A DNA stretch of 64,000 nucleotides from Oscarella lobularis (taxonomy: Eukaryota > Porifera > Homoscleromorpha > Homosclerophorida > Oscarellidae). Below are positions 1-9,629 of the stretch, one piece after another. The notes under the pieces are model-generated. The model did no database searches. It was not told where the DNA came from and saw only the letters and a program-made list of their open reading frames with translations. The stretch is taken from NCBI RefSeq assembly GCF_947507565.1, contig NC_089189.1:1550001-1614000 (forward strand), in the 5' to 3' direction. The position numbers and the translations under genes were made by a program. Numbering within the stretch: the stretch's first letter is position 1; each line of letters opens with the position of its first letter.

Positions 1-1419
1 TATCGGTCGTTTTCCCGGTGCCTATGAAACGAACGATATTGGCGTGGAAAATTGATCGAAGTAATTGGCTTTCGTCTCGAAATTCTTGCAGTTGTTCGTT
101 CGTGCAATCGTCGGCTTTAATCTTGAGAACTTTGACGGCAACGATTTGATCTCGATATTCGACCGTCCACACGTCGCCAAACGATCCTTTTCCGATTCTT
201 TGGCGAAAGTCAACTTTGTCGTTGTCCACTGACCATATGTTCGAAAGCTCTTCTACAGTTTGCTCGGCTCTCTCCAATTCCACTCTCGTGTACTTCGCTT
301 CTCTTTGATGTTTCTGGACGCGTTTGATGCAGTAATAGAATGCAACGATGAGTAGAACTCCGACTACTACTCCCATACCGATTAGATAGGAAGTCGGTGT
401 TGCGCAGGCTTTTCCACCAAATCCAGCATCGCAAATGCAGACTGTCGTATGGTCGCTTTGAATTATGCATTGTCCGTGAATGCAAGTGCCATTGTTGTAA
501 TCATATTTTAAATAGAGCAATGAGTTTTTTGCTACCGACCATTCGATAATCGCAAAAGAAGTTGTGTGATTTTTTCGGAAACATACTTGCGTATCCTTCT
601 AACATAAAGTATTTCTTCCGTGTAAGATCTGCCATAATCATTGTGTTGTCTATTTGGTCTACAGTGACAGCAATGCGTCCGAATGCCGTTGGATACCAAA
701 TGTGTTCATAGTATCGTTGTGATCCCCAAGACATGTTGTTCCAGTGCCACTTTGAAGCCCCTCTGCCAATTTCTGTGAAATAGATATTCCAGCTGTAATT
801 CCACGTTTGAACATAGGAAACAATATCTTTAAAAATTGATGAGCCGAAGCATACGTAAAAAATGTCATTCCAGAATGTGCTTGTCCAGTGACTTTGATGC
901 TTCTCCTTCTTGTCGTCATCGCAGCAAAGTCGTTTCCACGTTGCCGTCATAGGTACGACATTGTCGTTGATCGTCGCCATCCATAAGGAGTTAGGTTTGT
1001 TGACAATGCCGCCGTAAATAAGCAGCGATCCATTAGACATCGAGTTCATCGTCGCGAAAGACTTGCTATGTTGAGGTGCCAGTCCTCGAGAGACAACTTT
1101 TGCATGACCATTGTCGTAGATTTGTAGAGTAAATCCAAAGGCGTCTATTTTTTGTATTATAGTATGCCACGCACTCATTCACAGTCGCTGAAAATGCCGC
1201 ATTTTCATCGCTAAGGGGCGTCAGGTATGGATCATACAACGTCCACATAAGAGTGTCGAGCTCCAGCCTCCACATACGCACAGTTACAGAGAAAAAGCTT
1301 TCCACTTGATATAAAACCGAATCTTCGGTTCTAATTAGAGCCGGTGATGGATTAATTAGGCCGACATTCGAGCAAGGAATTCTATTATTGTACTCAGCTC
1401 TGCGGAACTCCCATTTCAA
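1..1419 (-). pseudogene. Truncated kelch/EGF/TKL receptor kinase copy (P1)
   Basis: Reading right to left, 1419-1066 and 1178-501 encode kelch-like propeller strands (motifs WTLYDPY, LWIYS, ATMNSMSNGSL, YGG) in two different frames, so there is a frameshift near 1150. An EGF-like segment follows (about 485-400), then a transmembrane helix (about 395-320), the juxtamembrane segment, and the start of a kinase domain with the glycine-rich loop and AVKVLKI lysine, running off the left edge. The Cys-rich GCC2/GCC3 block present in intact paralogues is missing between kelch and EGF, and the N-terminal third is lost beyond 1419. I read this as a decayed paralogue of the genes at 5274 and 9630. The rest of the kinase may lie outside the window. 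Confidence 0.85.
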
Positions 1420-1420
1420 A

Positions 1421-1894
1421 TTGAATGTGTTCGCCTCTCGATCAGTGATCGAGAGTCACGGCGATATACATGTCTTCACTAAGAACCTTTTGCCAGTGTG
1501 CTATACCTTCGGCATTGCTGCAAAAGGCAATAAACCAAAGCGCCCAGCGATGAACAGCCGAGTGCATTGTTCGTGCGCAGCGGCTAATTAGCCTCGGTCC
1601 CAGACACTTTCTCGCTCCCTGATGCTCCGGTGCGGAGCATCCGGGAGCGAGAAATGGTCTGAGGCTACGTTCTAATGCGCGATGAAGATGTTCGTTCGTT
1701 TTTTTACGCGTCATGTGGCACATACTGAAACCTTATTACATGCTCGACCAATCCGCGGGAGTCGAGTGCAATACTTAACTTCCGTTAGTTACAGTATTTG
1801 GTGTGACCTGGAAGTATCAGAACTAGCGACGAGGTGTAGCGACCGATTTGAATGTGTTCGCCTTTCGATCAGGGATCGAGAGTCACGGCGATAC
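1421..1894. repeat. Pair of direct repeats with internal palindrome
   Basis: Two about 47-bp near-identical direct repeats at 1421-1467 and 1848-1894 flank about 380 bp. Each contains a palindrome of the type CTCGATCA/TGATCGAG followed by AGTCACGGCGATA. No coding signal is seen between them. They could be ends of a small repeat element or a local duplication. Confidence 0.6.
1594..1668. other. Long imperfect hairpin
   Basis: Arms of about 30-33 bp pair around a GTGC loop; both arms carry TTTCTCGCTCCC or its complement and the core GATGCTCCG/CGGAGCAT. No gene is associated. Confidence 0.6.
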
Positions 1895-2605
1895 AGACTA
1901 AAGGACTTATGGTCGTGGATTATGATTTCGCCTCGGGCAATAACTCACGCCCCCTTGCCCTAAATGACATAATAACATAAGTATTACGTATATAGCACGA
2001 CGTCGATCGGAAGGTTCGCGGTGCATGTGCATGCCATCTATGTGATTGTTTTACATGTTCTCAGAAGCACATTGTATTTCGTTTATCACATGTGGTTTCC
2101 ACTCGTTGTCCGGGTTTCTTGTACCACGTGATTGAAAGCGAAAGTTCTTCGAAACTCCACGGTCAGAGCAGCTGCATGCAATGGAGCCTAAGGGTGAGCG
2201 TAGAACGCAATACATACTCCTTACCCACTTCACATAGTCTCTTCAAGGAGTCTCGTCTATCGTCGCGAAGGCGACGCCACACGGTTGCGTTGGAAACGTC
2301 GCCTATAGACGCACTGAGGATAGAGAAGATAGCAAAGATGAAGAGAAGACTTCAGGTTCGCACCGGGATCCCCTTCATAAGTAGACTGGGCAGAAGATAC
2401 GCCAGACTTTTCCATACTCTTGGCGCTGCTTGGACGCGCCTAGCTTACTTGTACCACATCACAGGGTGTCTGGAGGATTAGCCTTGAGCTGAAGACAACC
2501 CCTGTATAAATAAATATCTCACTCACTCACTCACCACATCCTCCCAGTTTACAATCCTCAGCTGTGTGACTCTATAATTTATTTCGTGCAACATCAATCA
2601 ATGAC
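1895..2605. other. Non-coding stretch, possible LINE 3' tail
   Basis: A weak plus-strand open frame (2092-2481) ends before a TATAAATAAATA tract and a CTCA repeat at about 2500-2535, an arrangement seen at 3' ends of non-LTR retrotransposons. I cannot identify reverse-transcriptase motifs, so this is a guess. Nothing else is recognised here. Confidence 0.25.
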
Positions 2606-3040
2606 AGACGGTTCTACAGTCTCAAGTTCTAGCTAGAGCGCTCTTCTAACGTACAATATAACACGGACGGGTGCAGGCGTAAGATACCAACGAAAGAACA
2701 AAGGATGACACGGTGCAAGGGTGCAAGTGCATTCCATATTCTTCATCTTCTTTATGATTCTTCAGTGGACAAGATTCCGTACCTAGCAACGTTTCAAGCC
2801 ATCCTACTCTAGTTGAGATTCTTTTTGCCTAACTACAGCAGTGTCACTAGCTAGTGAGGACATTGTGAGCACATAAATGACACGAACAAAGACGAAGAGA
2901 ACAAGTACATACTATCTATTTCCTTCATCAACCTTTCCCATTGTTCTTCTTTTGATCCAAGTATCACATCACATCTCATCAGCACTGAACGTATCATCTC
3001 AGTTTTTAAGATCTTCATAGGAATAAAATGTAACGTTTCT
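2606..3040. repeat. Segmental duplication copy 1 (pairs with 22664-23090)
   Basis: The stretch beginning GACGGTTCTACAGTCTCAAG recurs with moderate divergence at 22664-23090. In both places it lies immediately 3' of a minus-strand receptor-kinase pseudogene, so the flank was duplicated with the gene. Confidence 0.8.
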
Positions 3041-4008
3041 TACCGTATTGTCAACCAGATTCCTTGGAGCGTTTGAACGATATCTTCGAACGTTGGTCGT
3101 ACCAACGGATTCCCATTCCAGCACGATTCGGCCACTTTTTTCAAATCGTCGTTGCAGAGAACAGGAAACTCTGGTCTTAGATCGCAGCGAACGACTTGTT
3201 CCAAAATCTCTCCAGCCATCATTCCTCGATCGAATTTTTCGAAATACGGAATCTTAGCTGTGATGATTTCCCACAGCGTATTTCCGTAGCTGTAGACGTC
3301 GACCGCGCCGTTGTAAGCCTCGCCGCGAAATATTTCGGGAGCCCTGAAAAATGCCGTACCCACGGCGCGCGAACCTCGAACGTTCGCACCGGATTATCGT
3401 CAATTTTCGGTGCGATTTTAGTGCAACCCAAATCGGCGACTTTGACGATTCCGTTGACATTGATTAGAAGGTTATCGCACTTGAGATCGCGATGCATCCT
3501 ATGAATTCTGTGCAGATGACGCATTCCTTTCGCCGCATGTAGAGCGTACTTGACTTGAAGCACGAGTTCCATTGGGTGATCGACGTACTCGTTGTCTAAC
3601 TCGTTTCCCACCGAGCCTCGTTACATGTATTCCAAAACGATGAACGGTTCGTCATCGGCCGTTTTCCCGGTGCCTATGAAACGAATGATATTGACGTGAA
3701 AAATTGATCGAAGTAATTCGCTTTCGTCTCGAAAATCTTTCAGTTGTTCGTCCGTGCAATCTTCGGCTTTGATCTTGAGAACTTTGACGGCAACGATTTG
3801 ATCTCGATATTCGGCGGTCCACACATCGCCAAACGATCCTTCTCCAATATTTTGTTGAAGGCTGATTTTGTCGTTCTCCACTGACCAAATGTTCGACAGC
3901 TCGGCGACAGTTTGCTCAGCCATATCCAATTCGACTCTGGTGTAGTTCGCTTCTCTTTTATGTTTATTGACGCGTTTGATGCAGTAATAGAATGCAGCGA
4001 TGAGTAGA

Positions 4009-4056
4009 ACTCCGACTACTACTCCGACTACTACTCCGACTACTACTCCGACTACT
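4009..4056 (-). repeat. 12-bp repeat x4 expanding the TM helix
   Basis: Four perfect units of ACTCCGACTACT lie in the transmembrane region of P2. Read on the minus strand they encode repeated Gly-Val-Val-Val, lengthening the hydrophobic helix relative to the intact paralogues. The change is in frame. Confidence 0.9.
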
Positions 4057-4270
4057 ACCCCGATACCGATTAGATAGGAATTCGATCTTGCGCATGCTTT
4101 TCACTAAATCCAGCATCGCATGTACAATTACGAGTAGATGTTAAGCCCTTCGAGCTTGTTACACGACCTGGTGGACAATCGGTACAGTGAGTGGAACCGC
4201 CTCGATCGCTGTACTGCCCTCTTGGACATGGGCGAGAAGGATAGAGACTGAAATCCAAACTGCACATTCC

Positions 4271-4289
4271 GGGGGGGGGGGGGGGGGGG
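4271..4289. repeat. Poly-G tract (19 G)
   Basis: A run of 19 G interrupts the Cys-rich region of P2, read as a proline run on the minus strand. Such tracts are prone to length error, so the frame across it is uncertain. Confidence 0.9.
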
Positions 4290-4454
4290 CACTTGTTCAG
4301 ATCCAAGATGTACAAGTTTGTGGGAAATAAGCATTCGTCTTAGTAATCATATTTTAAATAGAGCAATGAGTTTTTGCTACCGACCATTCGATGATTGCCA
4401 AAGACGTCGTGTGATTTTTTAGGAAACATACTTGCGTATCCTTCCGACATAATG

Positions 4455-5090
4455 CAGGGCCGGCGCGACGGGTCCGACAGGTCCGGCAGCTGCCGGACCA
4501 ACATTTTGTAAAGCCAAAAAAATTATATTGACGTTAGGCAGTTCTGGCCGTAGCTATATCACGTGTAGCGGATTACTGTACATATACACGTGCCTTAGCG
4601 CACAGCGTCGTCTAACATGGCTGCCACTGAATCCTCTACGGATTCTAGCCGGATTCCACCTATATTTCACCCTGGAACTTCGTTTGTTTGTCCGAAGCGT
4701 TCGTTGGGATCCGGAGCAAACATCGTGAAGAGAAGCTTTCGTTCCAACTGGTGCGAAGAATTTTCCTGGCTTCATTATAACATCCGCCTTGACGCGGCAT
4801 TCTGTCACGTCTGCATGACTGCTTCTCACGGTAAGAAACTGATGGCGAGTACAAGAAGAGCTACAGCCTTCATAAAAAATGGGTACACGTACTGGAAAGA
4901 AGCGACTACGGCGTTTCGAAAGCATCATGCAGTCTTCAGAGTGTCATAGAGAGGCAGTCAAAGCAGTAGTTCTGCCAAGACAAACAAGAGATATTGCTGA
5001 GGCGTTTAGTGAAGAGACTCGTAAGCAAAGAGAAGTGAACCGAAAAGTCTTCCTAAGAATTCTCGAGAATCATAGATGCGACAAAAACCT
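4455..5090 (+). mobile_element. Truncated hAT-type DNA transposon
   Basis: The left end begins CAGGGCCGGCGCGACGGG, resembling hAT terminal repeats, and it cuts off the kelch remnant of P2. Inside, 4617-4949 encodes a transposase N-terminal region with a TTF/ZMYM-like zinc-binding motif (W.EEFSWL, then CHVC). The continuation (SSECHREAV, then NRKVFLRIL) lies in another frame from 4879, so there is a frameshift near 4930. The reading frame stops resembling transposase near 5085 and no right-hand terminal repeat is seen. It is a dead fragment. Exact superfamily assignment needs a profile search. Confidence 0.65.
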
Positions 5091-5161
5091 CAGGCAGCAG
5101 TGCGCGCGCACAGACCGTGCGAACAGACGCAGGTGCAGACATGAAATGAATAAAGCAGTGC

Positions 5162-5169
5162 ATATATAA
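5162..5169 (+). promoter_or_regulatory. Candidate TATA box of receptor gene A
   Basis: ATATATAA followed by GGAAAGG lies about 105 bp upstream of the ATG at 5274, a plausible core-promoter position allowing a 5' UTR of about 75 nt. A diverged copy of the following leader (GAGTCAACAGGATAT to GGCAGTCGCGTAC) recurs at about 35665-35725 upstream of the remnant D, which supports it being true 5' flank. Confidence 0.45.
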
Positions 5170-5273
5170 GGAAAGGGCGTGTCACGTTTATATGGCTGCA
5201 ACTGTTGAGTCAACAGGATATAACATCCCCTTCCTATATTAGCCAGGCAGTCGCGTACTTTGGCCCGACGTGA

Positions 5274-8200
5274 ATGCATAGCCAAATTCTTCTGCGTTTT
5301 CTCTGTGCAACAACGATCTCCAACGTCATCGCCAATAGTAGTAGCAGTACTCACAAAATCGGTCAATGGCAATACATGGATTTCAGTAAAGCCAGCCGCG
5401 GCGAGTGGATTTCTGACAGTGCGCCCCGGGCCGTGTGGTCGCTATCAAAAAACCCCAGCTACGTGAACACCGCTTCGTATCACCGAAATGCAACGTCGCC
5501 AGAGACAACAAAAGCCCGTCTGCTCTTCGTCGACGAGGGTGGCATCACATGGACCTACTCGCCAAGGACGTACTCCTGGACGAGACTCTCAACATCGACT
5601 GGAAGTGAACACTCGTCCGCCGAGGCGAGTCTCGCTCGTCTATCTGCCAACACGATCACAGCCCTATGCGAATCTCGACTCGTCTTCGCCGGTAGATCTT
5701 ACTCTTCTTTCAACGACACTACTCCGATGGAGAACGAAGTGTGGCTGTTCAACGGCGAGACAGAAACGTGGAGCCCTTTGCCAACGCCGTCGCAATTTTA
5801 TCTAAATCGTCTAGCATATCACACGGCGTTCGCCTATCGCCAGGAAGAGAGCACGTGCCATTGCAAGGATTCATTGTTTATATACGCGACGACGAGAAAC
5901 AACGCTAATTACATCCTCGAAAAAAGGGCACTCTGGGAGCTTCGGTGTATCGAAGACAGACTAGCGAAAAATATGACGTACGAGTGGATCGAAAGCGTTC
6001 CAGACACCACACAGTGGCCCGTAGCGAATGAGACTTTTCTTGTACTGCGCGCTTTTGCTGCAAACGCGACAAACGTATATTGGCTTTCGGAGACGCCAGA
6101 CATAATTCGTGTCCTGAACATGAAAACGGGAAAGTGGTCAACCCAGCCCGTCGCCAATTTGTGTCCATTTAATCTTTCTATGAATTACTTTAGAATCGTT
6201 TTAAAACAAGCTCTCTTCCTCAAGAAGCATTTACTAGTCATTGGCTACATAAAGCTCCTTAACGTCGTTGGAGTCTACGATTTGAAAGCAAGTGCATATA
6301 AATGCTATATGCTTAACGGAAATGAATACCTCAGATTTTCACTGACCGAAAATGTGCTTTTGGGCGACGACGCTATATTTCACGCGGCAACAGATAGGTT
6401 TGACCATACGGTCGCCTTCACGAGAATCTCCGAGAAAGTGGTGCTCGAATTTTTAGACAAGGGGACTTTTATGAGGGTGCAAAATTCCCACATAGAAACG
6501 ACTGCGAGATCACCCGGTAGCGTAGACCACGCCCACCGACTCATGAGCGTGAACGACTCCATATGGTATCTGATGAAAGCGGATCCTCCTTCAAGTGAAT
6601 TACGAATGTGGAAATTTGATCTAGAAATGTATCGGTGGACACTATACGATCCCGATCGGTCTCCGGAAACGCCGACAACGCCTATGACCTTTTTAGACGC
6701 AGCAACAGCGGTCGCTAAAAGTAGCTTCATCGCTTTCTTTGGCAGTAAGAATGGCTTCGGTGTCTCTGGTCGAGACGAGCTTTGGATCTACGCAACGAGT
6801 TTGCGGACTTGGACGAGAGCTGCGTCGCGCTTTCGCACGCCGAAGAAGCTGACGTCGTACGCCACGATGAATTCGCTAAGCAACGGATCGTTAATTCTTT
6901 TTGGTGGTATAGACAACCGAACGAATTCTATCTGGATAGCAATAGTCGACTACGTACGCATGGCAGCCACGTGGAAGAGACTTTGCTGTGACGTCGACAA
7001 ACAGCCACAGAATGAACTGCTCCAGTGGGCAAGTGCGGTTTGGAGCAATCGATTGTATGTGCTCTTCGGACTGAAAAAGAGTCTAGATTGCGACTTGTCT
7101 ATGTACTACATTAACCTCGAAGGAAGCGGCGCATTAAAGTGGAAAACGAAAAGACAAAAAAATCGCAATATCACCTTCTGCGTGGTCGAACAATCTGTTT
7201 ATGGCCGCTTTGCTTACACAACAAACGAAAACGGCAAATTGCTATTGGCTGACTTGGATGAAATGGAATACAAAATTGCAGATGATGGAGGAGAAGTATT
7301 CCTTCGTTGGCTGGACATGCTGGTGGCACGAAACAACGAAGTGTTTGCACTAATGCCAGGAGGCTACGATGAAATTAGATACAACAACTCAAATGTTGAA
7401 GCAAGGTATAAAGACACTGATATGAGAAGATTCAAACTCACAGGATGCGAACCGGGATCGTTCAGCCCAGAATACAGCATCTATCCGTGTCAATTGTGTC
7501 CAAAGGGAGAGTACAGTGATCAATACAGCGCAATCAATTGCACTAGTTGCCCTCCCAATTTAGCCACAAGCGCAACGGGGTCGAACTCGATAGACAATTG
7601 CACGTGCGCAACGTCCACGTGCGTCTACGGAGGCTGCGTCGTTCAAAGTAATCACACGACGTTATGCATTTGCAACGTCGGATTCACGGGGAAACGATGC
7701 GAAACGCCGACAATGTATCTCGTCGGCATGGGAATCATAGTCGGATTGCTGCTCGTTTGCGCTTTTTACTACTGCATCAAGCGCGTCAGAAAACACAGAA
7801 TGTTGGCCAAGTACACGAGAGTCGAGTTGGAGATGGCCGAGCAAATGGCCGAAGAACTAGCCAATATCTGGTCTGTTAAAACGGAAGAAATCAAATTCGA
7901 ACGTAAAATTGGAGAGGGATCGTTCGGCGACGTGTGGACGGCCGAGTATCGAGATCAAACGGTCGCGGTCAAAGTGCTCAAGATCAAAGCCGACGACTGC
8001 ACGAACGAGCAACTGAAGGAATTCAAAGACGAAAGCGAGTTGCTTCGATCGATTTTTCACGCGAACATTGTCCGTTTTATCGGTACGGGAAAGACGAACG
8101 AAAACAAGCCGTTTATCGTACTCGAGTACATGGAACGAGGCTCGGTGCGAAAGTTGTTGGACAACGAGTATGCCGACCAACCGATGGAAATACATCTTCA

Positions 8201-8738
8201 AGTGAAATACGCTCTGGACGCCGCTAAGGGAATGCGTCATCTTCATCGCATTAGTCGAATGCATCGCGATCTCAAGTGCGACAACCTCCTCATCAGCGAC
8301 AGAGGAGTCGTTAAAGTCGCCGACTTAGGCTGCACAAAGATCGCTCCCAAGATTACGTTTGATGACGACGACACTGGCAGCGGAAATGTCAGGGGATCGC
8401 GCGCCGTGGGTACGGCGTTCTTTAGAGCGCCGGAGGTATTTCGAGGCGAGGCGTACAGCACTGCTATCGACGTTTACAGCTACGGAATAACGTTGTGGGA
8501 AATGCAGACGTCGAAGAATCCTTACTTCGAAAAATTCGAAGAGGGTCTGACGGCAAATCAAATTTTAGATCAAATCGTCGACGGAGACGAGAGGCCCGAT
8601 TTCCCTTTTTACTGCAACGCGAAATTGAAAAAATTGGCCATTTCGTGCTGGAACGCGATTCCACGCGAACGACCAACTTTCAAAGATATCGTTCCGGCAA
8701 TAGAAGAGATACAGATGTCGGTTGCGGGTGCATGCTGA
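5274..8738 (+). CDS. Kelch/GCC2-GCC3/EGF/TM receptor kinase A (TKL type)
   Basis: One uninterrupted 1154-residue frame with ATG and TGA. Residues 1-21 look like a signal peptide. About 25-720 is a kelch-like propeller region (LRTWTR, ATMNSLSNGSL, LFGGIDN). About 725-775 is a GCC2/GCC3 (ephrin-receptor-like) Cys motif and 776-812 an EGF-like module. About 814-836 is the transmembrane helix. The kinase spans about 875-1150: GEGSFGDV, Lys900, HRDLKCDN with Asp999, DLG with Asp1017, and RAPE. Lys two positions after the catalytic Asp (HRDLK, not HRDLAAR) and DLG instead of DFG point to the TKL/Ser-Thr-like branch rather than a classical tyrosine kinase. Role by inference: single-pass surface receptor that binds a ligand through the propeller. 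There are no introns. Paralogue B lies 0.9 kb downstream in the same orientation. AATAAA occurs near 8803. Confidence 0.93.
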   Translation: MHSQILLRFLCATTISNVIANSSSSTHKIGQWQYMDFSKASRGEWISDSAPRAVWSLSKNPSYVNTASYHRNATSPETTKARLLFVDEGGITWTYSPRTYSWTRLSTSTGSEHSSAEASLARLSANTITALCESRLVFAGRSYSSFNDTTPMENEVWLFNGETETWSPLPTPSQFYLNRLAYHTAFAYRQEESTCHCKDSLFIYATTRNNANYILEKRALWELRCIEDRLAKNMTYEWIESVPDTTQWPVANETFLVLRAFAANATNVYWLSETPDIIRVLNMKTGKWSTQPVANLCPFNLSMNYFRIVLKQALFLKKHLLVIGYIKLLNVVGVYDLKASAYKCYMLNGNEYLRFSLTENVLLGDDAIFHAATDRFDHTVAFTRISEKVVLEFLDKGTFMRVQNSHIETTARSPGSVDHAHRLMSVNDSIWYLMKADPPSSELRMWKFDLEMYRWTLYDPDRSPETPTTPMTFLDAATAVAKSSFIAFFGSKNGFGVSGRDELWIYATSLRTWTRAASRFRTPKKLTSYATMNSLSNGSLILFGGIDNRTNSIWIAIVDYVRMAATWKRLCCDVDKQPQNELLQWASAVWSNRLYVLFGLKKSLDCDLSMYYINLEGSGALKWKTKRQKNRNITFCVVEQSVYGRFAYTTNENGKLLLADLDEMEYKIADDGGEVFLRWLDMLVARNNEVFALMPGGYDEIRYNNSNVEARYKDTDMRRFKLTGCEPGSFSPEYSIYPCQLCPKGEYSDQYSAINCTSCPPNLATSATGSNSIDNCTCATSTCVYGGCVVQSNHTTLCICNVGFTGKRCETPTMYLVGMGIIVGLLLVCAFYYCIKRVRKHRMLAKYTRVELEMAEQMAEELANIWSVKTEEIKFERKIGEGSFGDVWTAEYRDQTVAVKVLKIKADDCTNEQLKEFKDESELLRSIFHANIVRFIGTGKTNENKPFIVLEYMERGSVRKLLDNEYADQPMEIHLQVKYALDAAKGMRHLHRISRMHRDLKCDNLLISDRGVVKVADLGCTKIAPKITFDDDDTGSGNVRGSRAVGTAFFRAPEVFRGEAYSTAIDVYSYGITLWEMQTSKNPYFEKFEEGLTANQILDQIVDGDERPDFPFYCNAKLKKLAISCWNAIPRERPTFKDIVPAIEEIQMSVAGAC

Positions 8739-9620
8739 CGGATACAAAGCTATCATAAAGTGTCCTTCCAAAATTAGAAAGTTCTTCGTTTCCCGAAAAA
8801 TTGAATAAAGATTAAACCGAATAGTTGGCGTCGCAAGCTGTTTCTCGCACGCTTTCGCGAGAGGGTGAAAAATCTGTAAAAGTACGCCGATGCACAGACG
8901 AGGTTCTAGCTCCGGAACAGAGGAACGCCGCACGAGGTAACAATCTGTCTTCGACGAGTACACCGGAACGTCAGGTGGTGCGCAGTCCTTTAGGTGCCAT
9001 AAACCACGCCTTCAGTTCTACGAAAGTGCTTTTGAATAGATAACAGACATCTTGATGGTAATTCGTTATTCTACAGATTCTTTGCATCATCATCATATCC
9101 GGCATTCGCTACAGGACAGCGCGTTGGCCTGCCAACTTTCAAAGATATCGTTCCGGCAATAGAAGAGATACAGATGTCGGTTGCGGATGCATGCTGACGG
9201 ATACGAAGCTATCATAGCCTAGCTAAGTAAAGAATGCTCTATAGTCGATCGGTGTGACGTAGGATGAGCTGCATGCACAAGTGTCCGTCCAAAAATAGAA
9301 GTTCTTCGTTTCCCGAATAGTTGAATAAAAATTAGACCGAATAGTTGGCGTCGCAAGCTGTTTCTCGAACGGTTTCGTGATAGAGTAAAAAATCTGTAAA
9401 AGTACGCCGATGCACAGACGAGGTTCTAGCTCCGGAACAGAGGAACGCCGCACGAGGTAACGATCTCTTCGACGAGTACACCGGAACGTCAGGTGGTGCG
9501 CAGCCCTTTAGGTGCCATAAACCATGCAAGTTCTGTTGAATAGATAACAGACAGATGGTAATCCGTTATTCTATAGATTCACAGCATCATCATATCCGGC
9601 ATTCGCTACAGGACAGCGCG
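8673..9620 (+). repeat. Tandem duplication spanning end of gene A and leader of gene B
   Basis: About 450 bp beginning CCAACTTTCAAAGATATCG (the last about 22 codons of gene A) is repeated from 9132, still carrying the A-type C-terminal codons and stop, and running to the shared GGACAGCGCG near 9116-9125 and 9611-9620. The second copy therefore forms the upstream region of gene B and holds a fossil C-terminus of A. The two copies differ by scattered substitutions and small indels. The 8739-9629 interval contains nothing else I can support. Confidence 0.9.
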
Positions 9621-9629
9621 GTGGAGTGG

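Larger units (their letters stand above)
3041..4454 (-). pseudogene. Receptor kinase pseudogene P2 (kinase, TM, Cys-rich)
   Basis: A nearly complete kinase domain reads right to left. The N-lobe at 3929-3621 has GEGSFGDVW and AVKVLKI. An in-frame TAA at 3614-3616 replaces the Glu of the EYME motif. The C-lobe has HRDLKCDN and VADLG at about 3510-3430, then a frameshift near 3400, then GTAFFRAPE and the rest to the stop near 3040. Upstream lie the transmembrane segment (about 3960-4085) with an unusual repeat expansion, a GCC2/GCC3-like Cys-rich piece (4140-4270), and a short kelch remnant (4340-4453) that stops at a hAT-type transposon end. The kelch domain is otherwise gone. Confidence 0.85.

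Noticed and set aside
5274-8738. Calling the receptors classical receptor tyrosine kinases
   Set aside because: The catalytic loop is HRDLKCDN and the metal motif DLG, which do not match tyrosine kinases; TKL-like is the safer label.
7857-8961. Open frames on the minus strand opposite the kinase of gene A
   Set aside because: They mirror the coding strand of a clear kinase domain and carry no motif of their own.
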